64,000 nucleotides of DNA from Malurus cyaneus samueli (Eukaryota > Chordata > Aves > Passeriformes > Maluridae), in assembly GCA_009741485.1 (NCBI GenBank), contig CM019216.1, positions 50,421,792 through 50,485,791 of the forward strand, in the 5' to 3' direction. Below the pieces are notes generated by a model that worked only from the letters and a program-made list of their open reading frames with translations, was not told the origin of the DNA and searched no databases. Positions 14,100-26,872 of the stretch are shown in pieces. Position 1 is the first letter of the stretch. The number at the start of each line of letters is the position of its first letter. Both the position numbers and the translations under genes were made by a program.

Positions 14100-14530
14100 A
14101 TGCTCTGTTTGAAACTTATTCTTTATCCCTTTTACATTCCTGCCTTCCTACCTACCCAATTAGTTCAGCTTAAACACTGACCAACTTCCAAACCACAAGT
14201 TAGCCTTCTTGCACTATTTAATCCCTGGTAGAACCTGCGTTAATTTTTGACCCCATCCCTTGAAGTTTTCATCTAATTTTCTTTGTCCTGGCCCTTTGTC
14301 CAGATAACCTCATTTCTCTTCCTTTACTCACCATGTTTGTCATCCTCCAAACCTCATCTTCCACACAAGCTCCCAGTCCCAGTCTCCTGCATGTACACTT
14401 GGCAATTGATTGTCCCACCCTCTCGCTCCTTCCATTTCTTTCTTCATGTATGTAATCATTAACTCCTAAATTTCACTTTTGTCTACACTGCATTCAAATT
14501 AATTTGTTTTCTCCTCTGCACTCAGTCAAC
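14100..14530. other. Pyrimidine-rich (CT-rich) stretch on the + strand
   Basis: The + strand is strongly biased to C and T over about 400 bases, with runs of CTTCC, CCCTT and TCTCC words but no fixed repeat unit. The stretch at 22260-22800 has the same bias, but I could not align the two. It may be part of an unrecognised old dispersed repeat. Confidence 0.4.
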
Positions 14531-17500
14531 AGAAAGGTCCCAGAGAGGCACACATTTTTGAGGAGCTTGGCTGTAATCACAGGAAGAATTAAGTCTTTGC
14601 AGCCTTGAGTACATCCACAGCAGACAGACTCTTCAGAATTTTCAGATAAATATCTAGCTAGTATTTTCTGAACACTTGCATAATGAAATTTTTCGAACGT
14701 GGATAGATTTTAAGAGGAGCAACATGAATAATTCTCTAGCATAAAGCCTTCTATTCCTGTCAAATGTAATAGTTTTACCTCAATAACTAGATGAAGTAAA
14801 ACTTTTAATGTAAAACCCACAACATTTTCAAGATGGACAACAACACACTTGCTCTGTACTCATAAAAGCTTAGATTATTTTACCTGTAAATTGAGAAGCA
14901 AACAAGAAAATAATAAGGTAAAGGAAAAACATCTGGTAAGAAATTTTTCAGTCTAAAACCCATTTTACAAAGCAAAAAATATTGGGACATCTTCACTACA
15001 CCCTGTGCTATCAGATTCAATAATACTATATACAGTTACAAGCATGGTATATTAATTGTCTCCATTAGAATAACTTCCAAGGTGCCAAACCTAAAAGCAA
15101 CTTCAAGCTTTTGTGTTTAAAAAGATGAATTGTACTAAAGCAAAAATGTATGCATTAAAAGTGCTTTCCAAATTCTTTTTACCATCCTCACAGAATTACT
15201 CAAGGCTAAGGCCCACCTTTCCAAAAGGTTGCAAAAAGTAGGAAAAATTATGGTATTTATGCTGCATATGAAAATCGTTACATATTCTTATACATGTAAT
15301 ACTTATATGCATAATAATGATAAGGTCATCCTGTTTTAATTTAGATTGCTCCTCACTCACCTAGATCCAGGTTTCCTGGTAGCTATTCCAGACAGGTCAA
15401 AGTGGACTTTTTTCTTTATTCAGCTTCTATTCATAGGAATGAACAATTATCATATTGAAAAAGTGAAGCGTTTTCTCACCTTGAAGATCAGAACTGCTGA
15501 TTTTTAAGCTGCTTGACAAGACTCAGTATGGCTTTTATTTTTCACCTCAAGATAGCTGAACGGTATAATCCAAATTTTCAAAGAACCTAATGACTTCCCA
15601 TCCAGTGGATGTTACTGCAAAATGTCCTGTGCGACTCCTTTGATGTATTTTCCTGTGGCAGCAGTGAAGAACTGGCTGGAAGAGCTCACTGCTCAGACTC
15701 TGCTGAGCCCAAGAAAACCAATTCTTCCTGCTCTGGATCTCTGGATATTAAGACTTTACTCTTTTTCTTTGCTTGTAAAAGACCAGGTGATTCATATCCT
15801 CACAGTCAAGGCAGCTTGTGTTTGGACTGTCAGAGGGGCATGGGAGATGTTGGGCTTTGTCAGGAAGGAGTGATTCCCAATTGGCTTACCAAAAACTACT
15901 TTCCTCTTTGTGATGCTGCTTGCTGGGAATAATTACTGAGCAGATGAGCTGCAATCAAAAGCTGTGCTCCGAAGTAGGAACGGGAAATTTTTGAACGAGC
16001 TCCTTATTTACCCATGGCCAATGAACTACTTGGGGCCTGCAGAAGCTTTTGTACGTGGATAACAGAGACATTTTAAATTTGCTGTCAGAGTCTACAGGAG
16101 CTCTTCAGATGCATTGGATTGGAGTGACTGGGGTGGATGAGCGGGGATGAGAGTGTTACTGGAGCTGGGAAATTTCCCAGCTGTGCATTCCAGACCTGGG
16201 CAAATCTCAGCTGCTCTCTCACAAGCTTCACAACTGTGCAAAGTCACCGAAAGCTGCCTGGGCTGACATTAAGCTGCATCGCACTGGATGACCTTTGAGG
16301 GATGATCAACAAAGGAACATTTGAGCAGACATGGAGACCCAGAACATTTGGAAGTTAAGAACAGATAAAGCCAAGGAAATTAAATTTTTGTTATGTGATC
16401 TGCAACTTGATACCCCTGCTGTTAAATGCCCATCCTTACACAAAAAAAAAAAAAGCACCTTTTGAGACTTTGATTCAGGTTTGAGCAATTTTCACTCCTG
16501 CAATTTGAAAACTATGTTTTAAACTAGATTCCCTATGTGTTCCAGTTGCCAGGTATGAGATTAATTGCTGGTAAATTTAATTAAATGCAGTGAATTATAT
16601 GCCCTGGTCAGGTGAATGCATCAACAGAATTCTTACTTTGCTTACAGGCCAGATTTTGAAATATTTCCTTTTAGGAAGTTGATAGTTAAGGTTTCACAAA
16701 GCCATGGAGTCTAATAGGAAAGGTCAGTGTAAGATCAGATGAATTTCCATTGCTCACTGCAATCTTTAGCAGGGCCACACTCAACAGTTTCATATAAACA
16801 CTACTGTGACTTTGTCCAGTTGCTTCAATTCACAGAGCTTATGTTTGGTCTCAGAGATTAGTCTATCCTGATGCCAAGCATATGTAAAACACAATGACTT
16901 TTATTTTTCTTAACATTCACAATGTCAGAGATATTTTCACATCCTCAAGTTCCAGGATGATCCACTAAACCCGTGACATTTTTGCTCCTGAAATAATTGA
17001 TTGTATTTAGACTTGGGCAAAATTTTCAAAATGATATAAAGGTTTGTGAGCCCAGTTCACACAGAAAATTACTGTCCTATTGATCTCTGTGGGCTTTTGA
17101 CTGACCAGTCGCTGAGTAGATTTAGAAGTGCATTTTATCTTCTGAATTTTATTTTCATTGTAAAAACATATATAATGACCACACTGTTGCAATCTCCAGT
17201 CTCACACAAGTTCACAAAGAATAAGGCAGTCACATTGTTTGAGGGATCAGTGCCCTACTGACTATAGCATTGCACTTATTTTATAACATCACCATTGCTA
17301 TCCAACCCACTGAGCAGCTGAAATATTGGCATGATTTCCAAATCTATCTGGTCATATGTGCTAACAGGACAAACCACCAATTATTATGCAGAATTGATCT
17401 ACTAAATATCTTACTGATCTTGAACTACAGCGAATTTCCGATGTAAAATTCTTTTTTTAATTTGGTCCACTTTGGAACAGAAGCATGAAAAAAATTATTT

Positions 17501-18830
17501 GTGTGGTTCTTCAACAGCCACTGCAAGATTACCTTGTGGTTTTGATTAGTTTTAGGAATACTGGGTTCTACATCATGGAGAATGCTTGGGTTTGGTTCTT
17601 ATTAGCAGCTAGGTGAAATAAGTTTGAGGCAATGCACATTGAAATTAAATTCTCTCAGCTAAGCTCAGGTAGCAACTGGAGCCTAAGTTTGCCTCAAGTG
17701 GCTGCTTTTACCTTTAACCTGTGTTAATGCAGAGAAGCTAAGCAGTGTAAGAAAAAACAAAACCATTTTTGCCCATGCTGTGCTGTACTTGACTGGTTAG
17801 GTTTATGTGTAATTGGTTAAACAACCAGGTCTAGGCTGCAGAAATATACACACACACACCCATCGTATTGTGAACTTTATATTAGAGCTACAAGGGTGCA
17901 AATGCAACAAATGCAACAGAGTTAGAAATGGTTTTCATTGCAATTCCCTATTTTCAGTTATTCATTACTTAAAGAAGCATTTTAGACTGGCATTTTCCAT
18001 GCTTAGCTTTTACCAACATTCATTTTTCACCTCTTAGAATATTAGGGAGTAGTTCTGAAAGAATAGTGGGGAAAATGTCTCTATAATGAAAGAAATGTTG
18101 TGACATTAAGAAATAAATAAATGCTATGGACAATAAAATTAAGAATTTAAAATAGAAATTGGCATGGAAATATTCATTACTTTGCAGTACATCATGCTCT
18201 TACTGTGAGCAAAACTAATAGTGAGTTAACTAAGTGTTAAGGATTCATAAATTGGCTTTGAGCACCAGTAATGCCAGCTTATAGTTAAAGAAAGGTGTTC
18301 TTTCTGTACACAGTCTGTTGGTTTAGGAACAGACACTGCTTCATGAAATTAGTCAGTGAGAATTGTAAAGTATTAAATATTCACAATTACCATGTTATAC
18401 TTCCATCATTTAGCTTTGAAGAGAATTACAACTTAAAATATTTGGAATATACCATGTCAGCTTGTGAATTTGCAAGCTGTGCAAGAGAAGGGTGGCAACA
18501 GCATTTGTAAATACACATTGGTTTGAATTCCAGCCGAGCACCTACCTTGTCTGCCATGCACATATGCATGTGTCTGTTTCCATAAGCATGTCTTGACATA
18601 TTAGCTACTACAACAGGAGAAGCAGCATGTGCAGTAAGTTTATATAATGTTTCTTATCCTATTTAAATCTGCAGCTGCTGATTCCCTGATGTGTGCAGAA
18701 CTGTGTTCAGTAGAGCCCTTTTTCTGATGGATTATAGTAACCTAAACAAAACCGTACAGCACTGTGGACTATTCCAGAAATTAAAAATAAAAAAAAATCT
18801 TAATTTTGGATAAAATTTTTTGCATGCAGC

Positions 18831-18846
18831 TTCTTCTTCTTCTTCT
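18831..18846 (+). repeat. (TTC)n microsatellite
   Basis: TTC is repeated about five times in perfect register (ttcttcttcttcttct) inside T-rich sequence. Confidence 0.85.
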
Positions 18847-19220
18847 CAGACCATATCATCTTAGATCAATCTTCTGATACTAATGCAAACCATGATACTC
18901 AGGCCTGGATACCCATCTTCACTACAGAACAGAACAACACCAGAAAAGAAGCTGTTCATGTTTTGGCTCACATGCATATAAACCAACATATTGGCCAAAT
19001 ATAACATGGCTTTCTTTACAGAAGTTCATTTATATAGGTGCTTTCTGCCTTCAGGAAATTATACAAAAAATAGCATTTTATTATAATATGATCCTGTTGT
19101 TATAGATGTGGGTCAGTCTATTTTTATGCGTGCTTATATAACTCAATTATTTGTTCCCAGCTGAAACTTGGCTTACATTGCATAGAAAAGGGCAACCATG
19201 TTACTTACCAAAAGATACTG

Positions 19221-19320
19221 AAAATATAATATAAATATAAATATAAATATTAAATATTTAATATAAAATATAAATTAATATATAAATATAAAATTAATAT
19301 AAATATATAGAGAATATATA
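19221..19320. repeat. AT-rich tandem tract built on ATAAAT/TAAATA units
   Basis: About 100 bases consist almost only of A and T, starting with three regular ATAAAT repeats and passing into degenerate TTAAATAT and AATTAATAT variants. This is a decayed microsatellite. It would be length-polymorphic and DNA-unwinding-prone, but no origin or scaffold-attachment role can be inferred from it. Confidence 0.85.
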
Positions 19321-22259
19321 CTACTCTTGCTCATTAAGATATATTTAGATAATATCTCCTTTTTGCTGGATTGATGCTTAGAACTGTCTCATCCTGACAG
19401 GTGAAGTCAGAAATATTATGAATGGAAACACATCATCATCATGTAGGGCACAGTTTTTGACCAAAACTTCTGAACTGAGAATTGCAATTCAGATATTCAC
19501 ACAGGCTGTAATGTAAGGTACATATCTGAAATCACTGTACATTTAATAAAAGCAATAAAACTTCCATGGGCATGTTTGAGTCCCACTCTAAAGGACATTC
19601 TTCACTCCACTGGCTTTGTGTAAAGCCTTAGCTCCAAACTCAGCACATAGGAGAGAAGCCATAATTTAACCATTGACAAAGCCCAGGTGAGGTTTGTGCA
19701 CTGGCAATATACTTACACATCACCATCACTGTAATTATTTCTGCGAGAAAGCTGAAGAACATGCATGGTGCTTTCAGGATGAACAAATATTTGTGAAACC
19801 GCTACTTATATTCATGCCTCCCTGGATGAGTGGTGAGACTGAAAAAGACTTCAGAGCCAGAAAATCTATCATCAGTTTTTAGCCAATGATCTTAAAGTCC
19901 TTTTGTGTTTGCTTGGGTGCTTAGAACTTTTAAATGCTTCCTGGCAACTCATCAACACCCCCAAATGCAGTATTTGTGCACTGCAAATCTAGAAGTCCTT
20001 CAGTTATAACATATTTTTTCCAGTTTAAATATTTGGAGGTTATGTAAAGAAGAGCAGATATGCTTCCCAGAACAGTTCTATGATGATATTAATGATTATA
20101 CAGTTGATGTTCCCATGCTGCATCATTTTCTTTCTAAAATTTAAAGCACAGAGGATTTTGATTTGTGAAGAATTCCCCGAGGGGTAAAAAGCTAGGAGGG
20201 CTTGATGTAAAGTGTCACATGAAGCTTATCTCGGAACATGTGAAAATGAACTAGTTTCAGCAAAAGTATCTTTTCTGAAGTTTGGTTCCTCTTGAATGCT
20301 CAAGAGCATGCATCAGTTCTGTTATCAGTGGATATTGAAATCAAATCATGTTGTGGGAAACTGCAAATGTAAACCAACATGAGTTGGTTCTTCCACAAAT
20401 AGGCATCAGCCTGCACAGACTACTAACGCACACAGATCTGTGCTGAAATCAAAAAGAATATCCTGCCTGCTTTGTTGTGGTAGCCAGGAGACCGAGTTCT
20501 CCGTTGAAACGTGTTTGTCGAACCTTGAATTCTATAGCAAACAGGTACTCCCACCTCTTACTATTGTGGCTAATTATTTTACTAGGAATGTTAGTTCACA
20601 CCTGTCATTATTTCCTAGATAATAGATCAGATTTTAGCAGATTGATTTCCTACCATGAAGGGTTAGCACGTAGCTTAAAAGTCCAGAGCAAAAACTCCCT
20701 TTTACTTATTGAAGCTACTATTTACATTTACATTTACATATTCACTTACAATATAGATCAATGAGAGCACAATGCCCACTATGCCAGCACAGGAAATGTA
20801 TGAGTTGACTCCACAAAGCCTGATGACTCAGGATCATTGGCAAAGGAATATAAATTTCTCAGATTCTGAATAATCCATTCGTTGTCAGTCTCAGAAACAG
20901 GCCCCATTAATATTCTCTGTTGCTTGTCAAATAGGGGAATGCTATTGCTGTGTAGCCACATGACACACCATCACTGGAAAAATGTTATAAAGGACTCACT
21001 TTTTGTTGTTCTACATGAGTTGTTGGACCTAACAGCAAACAGGAGATGCTTTGTCTGCTGCTTTAATTGCAGTTACATTTGGCAGGCCCAGTGGATACCT
21101 GTGCTGCTGCAATCCTTATTCTGAATACTCAGGTAAAGAAAACCTCTTATCAATGTCCAAAAACGCTTTGTTCAATGTTTGCTGCAACTCTGGTTTCCTT
21201 CTACTGCCTTTAACCGTTGGCATCAGGCTTTTGCATTAGCAAGGAGAAATCTGTTTGCTCAGAGTAAACCTGTGCATTATCTCACATACATCAAGTATGT
21301 ATTGCCTATTATACGCAATCTTACACCACCAGTACTAAAAAAATTAATTTAAAGGGTGTTATTTACTTGTTTGAACACACTAATAGATAAAAAATTTTAA
21401 AATAAGAGTTGGCATGCATACTTTGAGTCATTTGCTCTTATGTCTAATACAAGCAATATTTAGGATTCTTTCGTCTTCATCTACTGCTGGACCAATTTAT
21501 ATTTTACTAGGAACGTCCATATGTGGCTGTGAGTCACTAAGTCTGACACATGTTGCTCTAAAAACTGTTCTATTGCTCTCCAGGGAGAGCAAGTTAGAGC
21601 AAGTTCTCACCCTGCCATTGTGTTTTAGGGACCTTGGATGGGACTTCCTCCTCTTTTCCCCATGCTGCCAGGCTTTGCTGTGCAAGTGAACCTACAGGAT
21701 GAGCTATTTATACACTTCCAGATATTTTTCAGCAGCAGTTATAGATCTAAAAATTCTACAAACAATCATTAAAATAACCCCTGCTTTTGTTGCCTATTTC
21801 AACAGAATTGTTTTGCACCTGAGAAGTGAAGACTGCAACCCTTTCTCACTCAGTTTCTGTTCCCGAGAGTGATGTTTGTTCTGTGCTGCCTCATCAACTT
21901 GCCTTCTTTGTGCATATTAAAACTACAGCCTTAGCGCTCAGAGTGACTGCTGGCTTTGGGATGACAGGTCTGGAGTATCCAGCCTGAACAGACTGTCCAA
22001 TGAAATGCTCTGCTGCAAGGCTGTTATGATCTTATGCACAGTTGGAGTCAAAGCCTTTTACTACGGGAAACGATAATGGCCCTCATATGCAGAGTGTGCC
22101 CACATACTTTAGGAAAGAGCCTGCATCAATAGTTCTGTGTCAAAAAGAGCCCTGTCAGGGTTGCCCTCTTCCCCAGTCATAACCAAGATATTGCTCATTA
22201 CTATTCCTTAAAACTACATATAAGACACTCCATTCTTAAAGACTGCAAATCTACTGTTA

Positions 22260-22800
22260 CATCCAGCTTTGCCTGGCACAGGCTCCGTCCCTTCTTCCCT
22301 TTTCCTTCCCTGACCCACTTATACTCTGCCCTTTTCCACAGCACTTTTCCTCCTCTGTGGTGTCTCTCTTTTCCTACTACCCCTTCCTTTCCTCTCCCTC
22401 AGGACCTTTATTCTTACCCATTTCTTTTGGCCTATCATCCATTCCAGACCTCACAATCTCTGCTGTACCTTCACACCTCTTGTCTCTGGTGTGAAGGTGT
22501 CTCACCTTCTGCTTCCTTCAAATGATTTAAGATTTGCCAGCGCTCCAAGCCCTTCCCTCATGTCCAATCCACATGTCCAAGCTTCTAACTTCAGACTTCT
22601 CCTGGTTCAAGAGTCCACATCAATATTCCTAATTTGCATTTGACTCACTCTTACAAATTACTTTTCCTGTTTTTACAACTCATTATTCTGGTCCAATGTT
22701 CCCCAAACACTTCTTATGCAATATTGCTCTGGATTCACTCCTGACCTGACAATCCCGTAACTTCCCTATCTGCCTTTGAATTTCTTCAGGATGAAGATCA
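22260..22800. other. Pyrimidine-rich stretch on the + strand with a perfect hairpin
   Basis: About 540 bases have a strong C+T bias on the + strand (ccttcttcccttttccttcc and similar) and no long open frame. It contains a perfect 11-base inverted repeat at 22467-22498. No repeat family was recognised. Confidence 0.4.
22467..22498. repeat. Perfect inverted repeat, 11-base arms and 10-base loop
   Basis: ACCTTCACACC at 22467-22477 is exactly complementary to GGTGTGAAGGT at 22488-22498, separated by 10 bases. It is not followed by a T-run, and nothing nearby suggests an RNA gene. Confidence 0.7.
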
Positions 22801-25800
22801 ACTCTGCAAGCATCTGTAGTCTTGCAACTTCATAAAAATAGGAAGTTTCAGAGGTATCATCAATGTCTCAAAACACCAAGTCTCTAGAAACAAGCTCTCC
22901 AAGGCTGTACCTACAGTGCATCCAGGGCACATGGGGCTGAAGTCTGTCTGGAGAGCACTGCAATTTCTTTCAAGTACTCATGCTCAAGTTCCCTTCCCAG
23001 GAAAAAAAGAACTGTTGCACGCCTGAGCTTCACTCCGGCAGGGAGTTGGGATGCAGCCAGGAAGGCACACAGATTTGAAAGCTAGGAAGTGTTACTGGTT
23101 CTCCAGTTTAGCATGATATTTGAATCAACTTTGGTAATTATTCCAGGATTAAAAGCAAAACCAGTTGATTCTATTGATAATAAGTCTGTTGTTATTTCCT
23201 CACATCAGTGCGGACATCAAGTTCTTTGGACAGGGAGACAGCATTGTTGAGAGGAACTGGAATCACCATGGACTGCAATTTGTTTGCTTTAATTGCAGAT
23301 GAGCACATACACCTTCTCTCTTCATTTCCCACTTCTTAAAGCTTTCACACTTCCATTATCCTGGCTTAGAGCTTTATAGAACACATACAATTTCTTTCCC
23401 CCAGTGAATGCCCTCAAGCCCTCTTTCCTGTCCTCCAGGTTAGGGAAGAATCACATGGCAGACTGATGACGGTCACTGGTGAGAAAGGTCACACAATGAG
23501 CCGCACAGGTTACTCTAAGTGTGATAAAAAGTCCCATGCAGGCTATTTTTGGTTAACAAGGCCATCTTTAAGGTCTGTTCATCCGTATTGTAGAAATCAG
23601 GACCTCAGAAATGTCAAATAACTTGCTAAAATGTTTTTGTCTTGATTGTCTTTTTCTCAGTTTATGTAGATACTTGCTGAGGAGGCATTAGATCACATGA
23701 ACCCAATATGCAAACTGAATGGATAATGTACATTATTTTGCTCTCACCCTCTTAAATGGTAATCAAGATTTGGGATTTGGAAGCCATGTATATGGATGTT
23801 CATGCACATGCTCTTAGAAAAATAATCAGTATTTGGCTATAGCACAAACACCTATTCAACGAGTTACAAGAATACTCAGAGAGAGACCAAATTTAGCTAC
23901 TCCAAAATCTGTCATTAACCATACTGCCAAAATCATATTAAATGCCATACTTACATATAGAAAACAAGTGTTTGAAATTCTCTGCCTTTGGAATACAGAT
24001 GGAATTCTAGTATTTAATAAAATGGCAACAGAACTAATGTTTAAAGAGCATATGTGAATAATGTTTCATCTATTTTTACTCAATACATTTTTATTGACAA
24101 AATAATGGGTTTATTATACATCATGAGCTGATACACTATGATTAGGGCAAGGATCGAAGAAGAGACAGAGAACAGAAGGTACCTTTATTAATTTCATAGG
24201 TCCTTTTATTTGAATCAAAGAGTTATCTGTTTGATCCAATAAAGCAGCTATGCGCTATTTCAAATCTTTGGTTTCAGTTACTACTTCCAAAATACATCCT
24301 TCAAGGAGCTTTTCCACCTGTGTCATCATTTTCTGTAAGGAGCTAGACTCTTACATTGTAGTTACACATATGACTATGTCTCCCTTTAAGATTTTCAGAG
24401 GAAAGGTACAAAGTCTTTCAACTAGAAAACTAGTCCAGTTGTATTCTTAGAAATGTATTTTCTTAACAGGGCATCCTACACTGTCCCCTCAAAACATCAG
24501 TATCATCTGGAGAATAATCAGTACAGGCTGAGCATTCTAAAGAGTTTGAAAAATCACCAAATTTTACCATTCTTTGAGTGTCTTCTGCAGAACCCAGCTT
24601 ATTTAATGCTACAATAGAATAATCTAGTTATTTGGCAACTGTCTGATTTAAAACATATCAACAACACTGAACATTGGGAACATTGGGAAATAATTTTTTG
24701 AAAAGTGCTGAATTACTTCAGTTACAGTTAGTTGATTCTTTGTTTCTAACACATAAATTTCCTCAACTAAGAGTTCACTGGTGGAAAGTAGGAATTTTCT
24801 CATCCTTTATTATTTTTTGTATCTGTGTTTTAAAGAGTTAAAATGTATGTTATCACTAATTATTACAATTAGGCTAATACTGTTTTCTGTAATTAGTTTC
24901 TAATGAACATATGTTTATTGATGAAAACTGCAGCTTTTATGCAATGCCATTTCAGCTGAAGTGGCATGAGAAGTCTCATCATTGCTCATCATAAAACAAC
25001 TATAATGTACTTTGCTTATGCACCAATCCTGTAAATACTTAATTGTGAGCCCCATTTTACTGCTGTGGAAAAAAATAAGAAATTGTCAAGATAGAATGGT
25101 AAAAGCCTGATTGTCTTAACTGCTTGGGCATAGTTTAAGGGAGCAGAGTTGTCAAGCTTGGTTCTTAAATATTTTAACACATATTCTGAAGTAAATACTC
25201 TACTGAGGAGAAGCTGAGGCTAGAGAGTCCTGTCAAGAGACAGACTATCTGTATCTTGTGTCCAGTTCAATGCTGTCCCCATCATGGGGATCATAGGGCA
25301 ATATAGTACATATCCATTATACCAATTACGTTGTGCTTAGTTTTATAATTTGTATTTATTTCTATTGATACTTATCACTGGCTGCCTATATAATTCATTA
25401 TTATTTCTGTTGTAGTAATCTGGGCCAAAGTTGGAAGTGTAACTGTAGAAGGCAACATAGATAAAAGCAAGACAAAGTTTGGTCATTGATCATTACTGGG
25501 ATTAACAAATGATACATTGAGATTCTAGAGTTATTTTAAGAGATACATAATTATATGCCAAACTATCAAAACCTCAAAATTTACTTTGCCAGTTTTTGCC
25601 TTTAGGACAGAATTACTTTAGGGAGACAGTGTGTGGTCTGAAAAAAGTATTTATGATAAGCATAATTGTGTTCTATGTTGCTTTATACTTCACCTCAAAC
25701 TACACATATATGTTTGTATATACATTTATAAAAGTAACATTCATACATCTGATCTCAATTCTCCATCCTCCCTCTTCTGCAGTTCAGTTAGGCCTCATAC

Positions 25801-26104
25801 AGGTCTACGTCGTCTAATGTCCTTTTGCTTACAGACTTCCTTGCAGGTGAAGTCCGCCCTGGGAAATCCCATGATACAACAAGGGCCTTCAGTTTTCACT
25901 GTTTTCTGAACCAGTGACAGAAAGTAAATGAAGATGATATTTGTCTTTAGGAAGAGAGGGCACCGATGGAGAGTATTCAAGCAGGTGGCACATCTGAGAC
26001 TAGTTTTATTTTGTAAGCTGGCTGGGTTGATGAGGCCCATCACAAGGAACGTGTCCATACTGAACGCACTCCGTATTTCGGGAGTGCAGGAGGAGCCTGG
26101 CTCC
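22801..26104. other. AT-rich non-coding DNA up to the CpG island
   Basis: There is no recognisable gene. Open frames reach about 100 codons only near 25.8-26.1 kb, where the sequence grades into the GC-rich island. Composition changes abruptly at about 26.1 kb. Confidence 0.5.
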
Positions 26105-26847
26105 ACGCTGCCCGGCTTCAGACCATCCCCCGCTGGGTCCCCTCGCCGGCAGCGGCGGAGGGCAGCCCCTCTCCGGCAGGACTCGCACTTTCCTTACTGG
26201 TGCCCAGCTGTCCTGCCTCTGCCCCAGGTCTGTTCTGTGCAGAGGATGGGGCCAAGAGCCGCAGACAGGCTCTCCCCGGTCCCCCGGCGCCCACCACCCA
26301 ACCTCAGCAGCACCTGGCGGGACCCCGAGGACCGGACCTCCCCCTCCCCGAAACCGCGCTCTCGAGCAGGACAAGTGACACGGCCGCAGGGCGCGCCCCC
26401 GCCGCTCCCGCGCAGCCCGTGCCCCCCGACGGAGCGCGTCGGTCCCGGCAGTGCCCGCCCGTCGCCGCCCGGGCCGCTCCGCCCGCCGCCCTGCGCTCGG
26501 CGCGGCGAAGCGCGGCGCGGCCGGAACGCTGCGGCGAGGCCCGGCGGGCGCGGCCGCCGCTCCCGGCGCCGGCAGCCCGCGGCCTACCAGCAGAGTCCCT
26601 CCTTGGCCGTTTTGCGGCGTGTTTTTGCTGCACTTGAATTTCTGGAGAAAACCCGGGCTCAGGTCCGCGTCTTCCCCGGCTCGGGCAGAACCACGGAGAC
26701 AAAGCGCCCGCCCGCTCCTCGGGAGTAGCGCTCGGGGAAAGCGGTTCTCGAGTCTCTCCGTTTCCTCCCGAATTTGCCTTTTTTTCTCGCCCCGCTCGGC
26801 ATTAAACAGAGGGGGAAGAGTGCCCCCATTGGAAGGCTGAGGATTAC
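26105..26847. promoter_or_regulatory. CpG-rich segment, left of the gap
   Basis: G+C and CpG density rise sharply from about 26.1 kb, with many CGCC/GCGG words. The first 250 bases (26105-26353) appear only once in the window. From 26354 the sequence repeats 27927-28412 with many one-base insertions and deletions. It is probably the upstream end of the L3MBTL3 promoter island. The indel-rich copy next to a gap suggests low-quality contig-end sequence. Long open frames across it, including one that runs through the gap, are compositional. Confidence 0.65.
26354..26847 (+). repeat. Indel-rich direct copy of 27927-28412
   Basis: It starts ccgcgctctcgagcaggaca and tracks 27927 onward through landmarks shared by both copies: gcggcctaccagcagagtc, tttgcggcgtgtttttgctg, gggagtagcgctcggggaaa and attaaacagag. 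Differences are mostly one-base changes in C or G runs. Similarity fades in the last 30 bases before the gap. The offset between copies is 1,573 bases. Confidence 0.9.
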
Positions 26848-26872
26848 NNNNNNNNNNNNNNNNNNNNNNNNN
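26848..26872. other. Assembly gap (25 N)
   Basis: Exactly 25 N bases. The round length suggests a placeholder rather than a measured gap. The flanks are a noisy direct copy on the left and an inverted copy on the right, so the gap marks a contig join in the GC-rich island. Confidence 0.98.

Larger units (their letters stand above)
6471..14100. other. AT-rich non-coding DNA with a few unassigned open frames
   Basis: No gene is recognised. The longest open frame (154 codons at 7569, + strand) resembles no family I know. A CTCF-like site (9618) and a possible decayed coding fragment (11339-11640, - strand) are listed separately. Short CAAA (8280) and poly-T or poly-A runs (11970, 12495) are the only evident simple repeats. 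Confidence 0.5.
14531..22259. other. AT-rich non-coding DNA, no gene recognised
   Basis: Only short, unremarkable open frames occur. A slightly GC-richer block at 15600-16300 carries overlapping frames of 83-107 codons (+ strand) without recognisable motifs. Simple repeats are listed separately: a TTC run near 18.83 kb, an AT-rich satellite-like tract near 19.2 kb, and a short CA run at 17848. Confidence 0.5.

Noticed and set aside
1..26104. TMEM244, the expected upstream neighbour in mammals
   Set aside because: No conserved segment was recognised by eye on the - strand. It may lie further left or its small exons may have been missed, so nothing is annotated.
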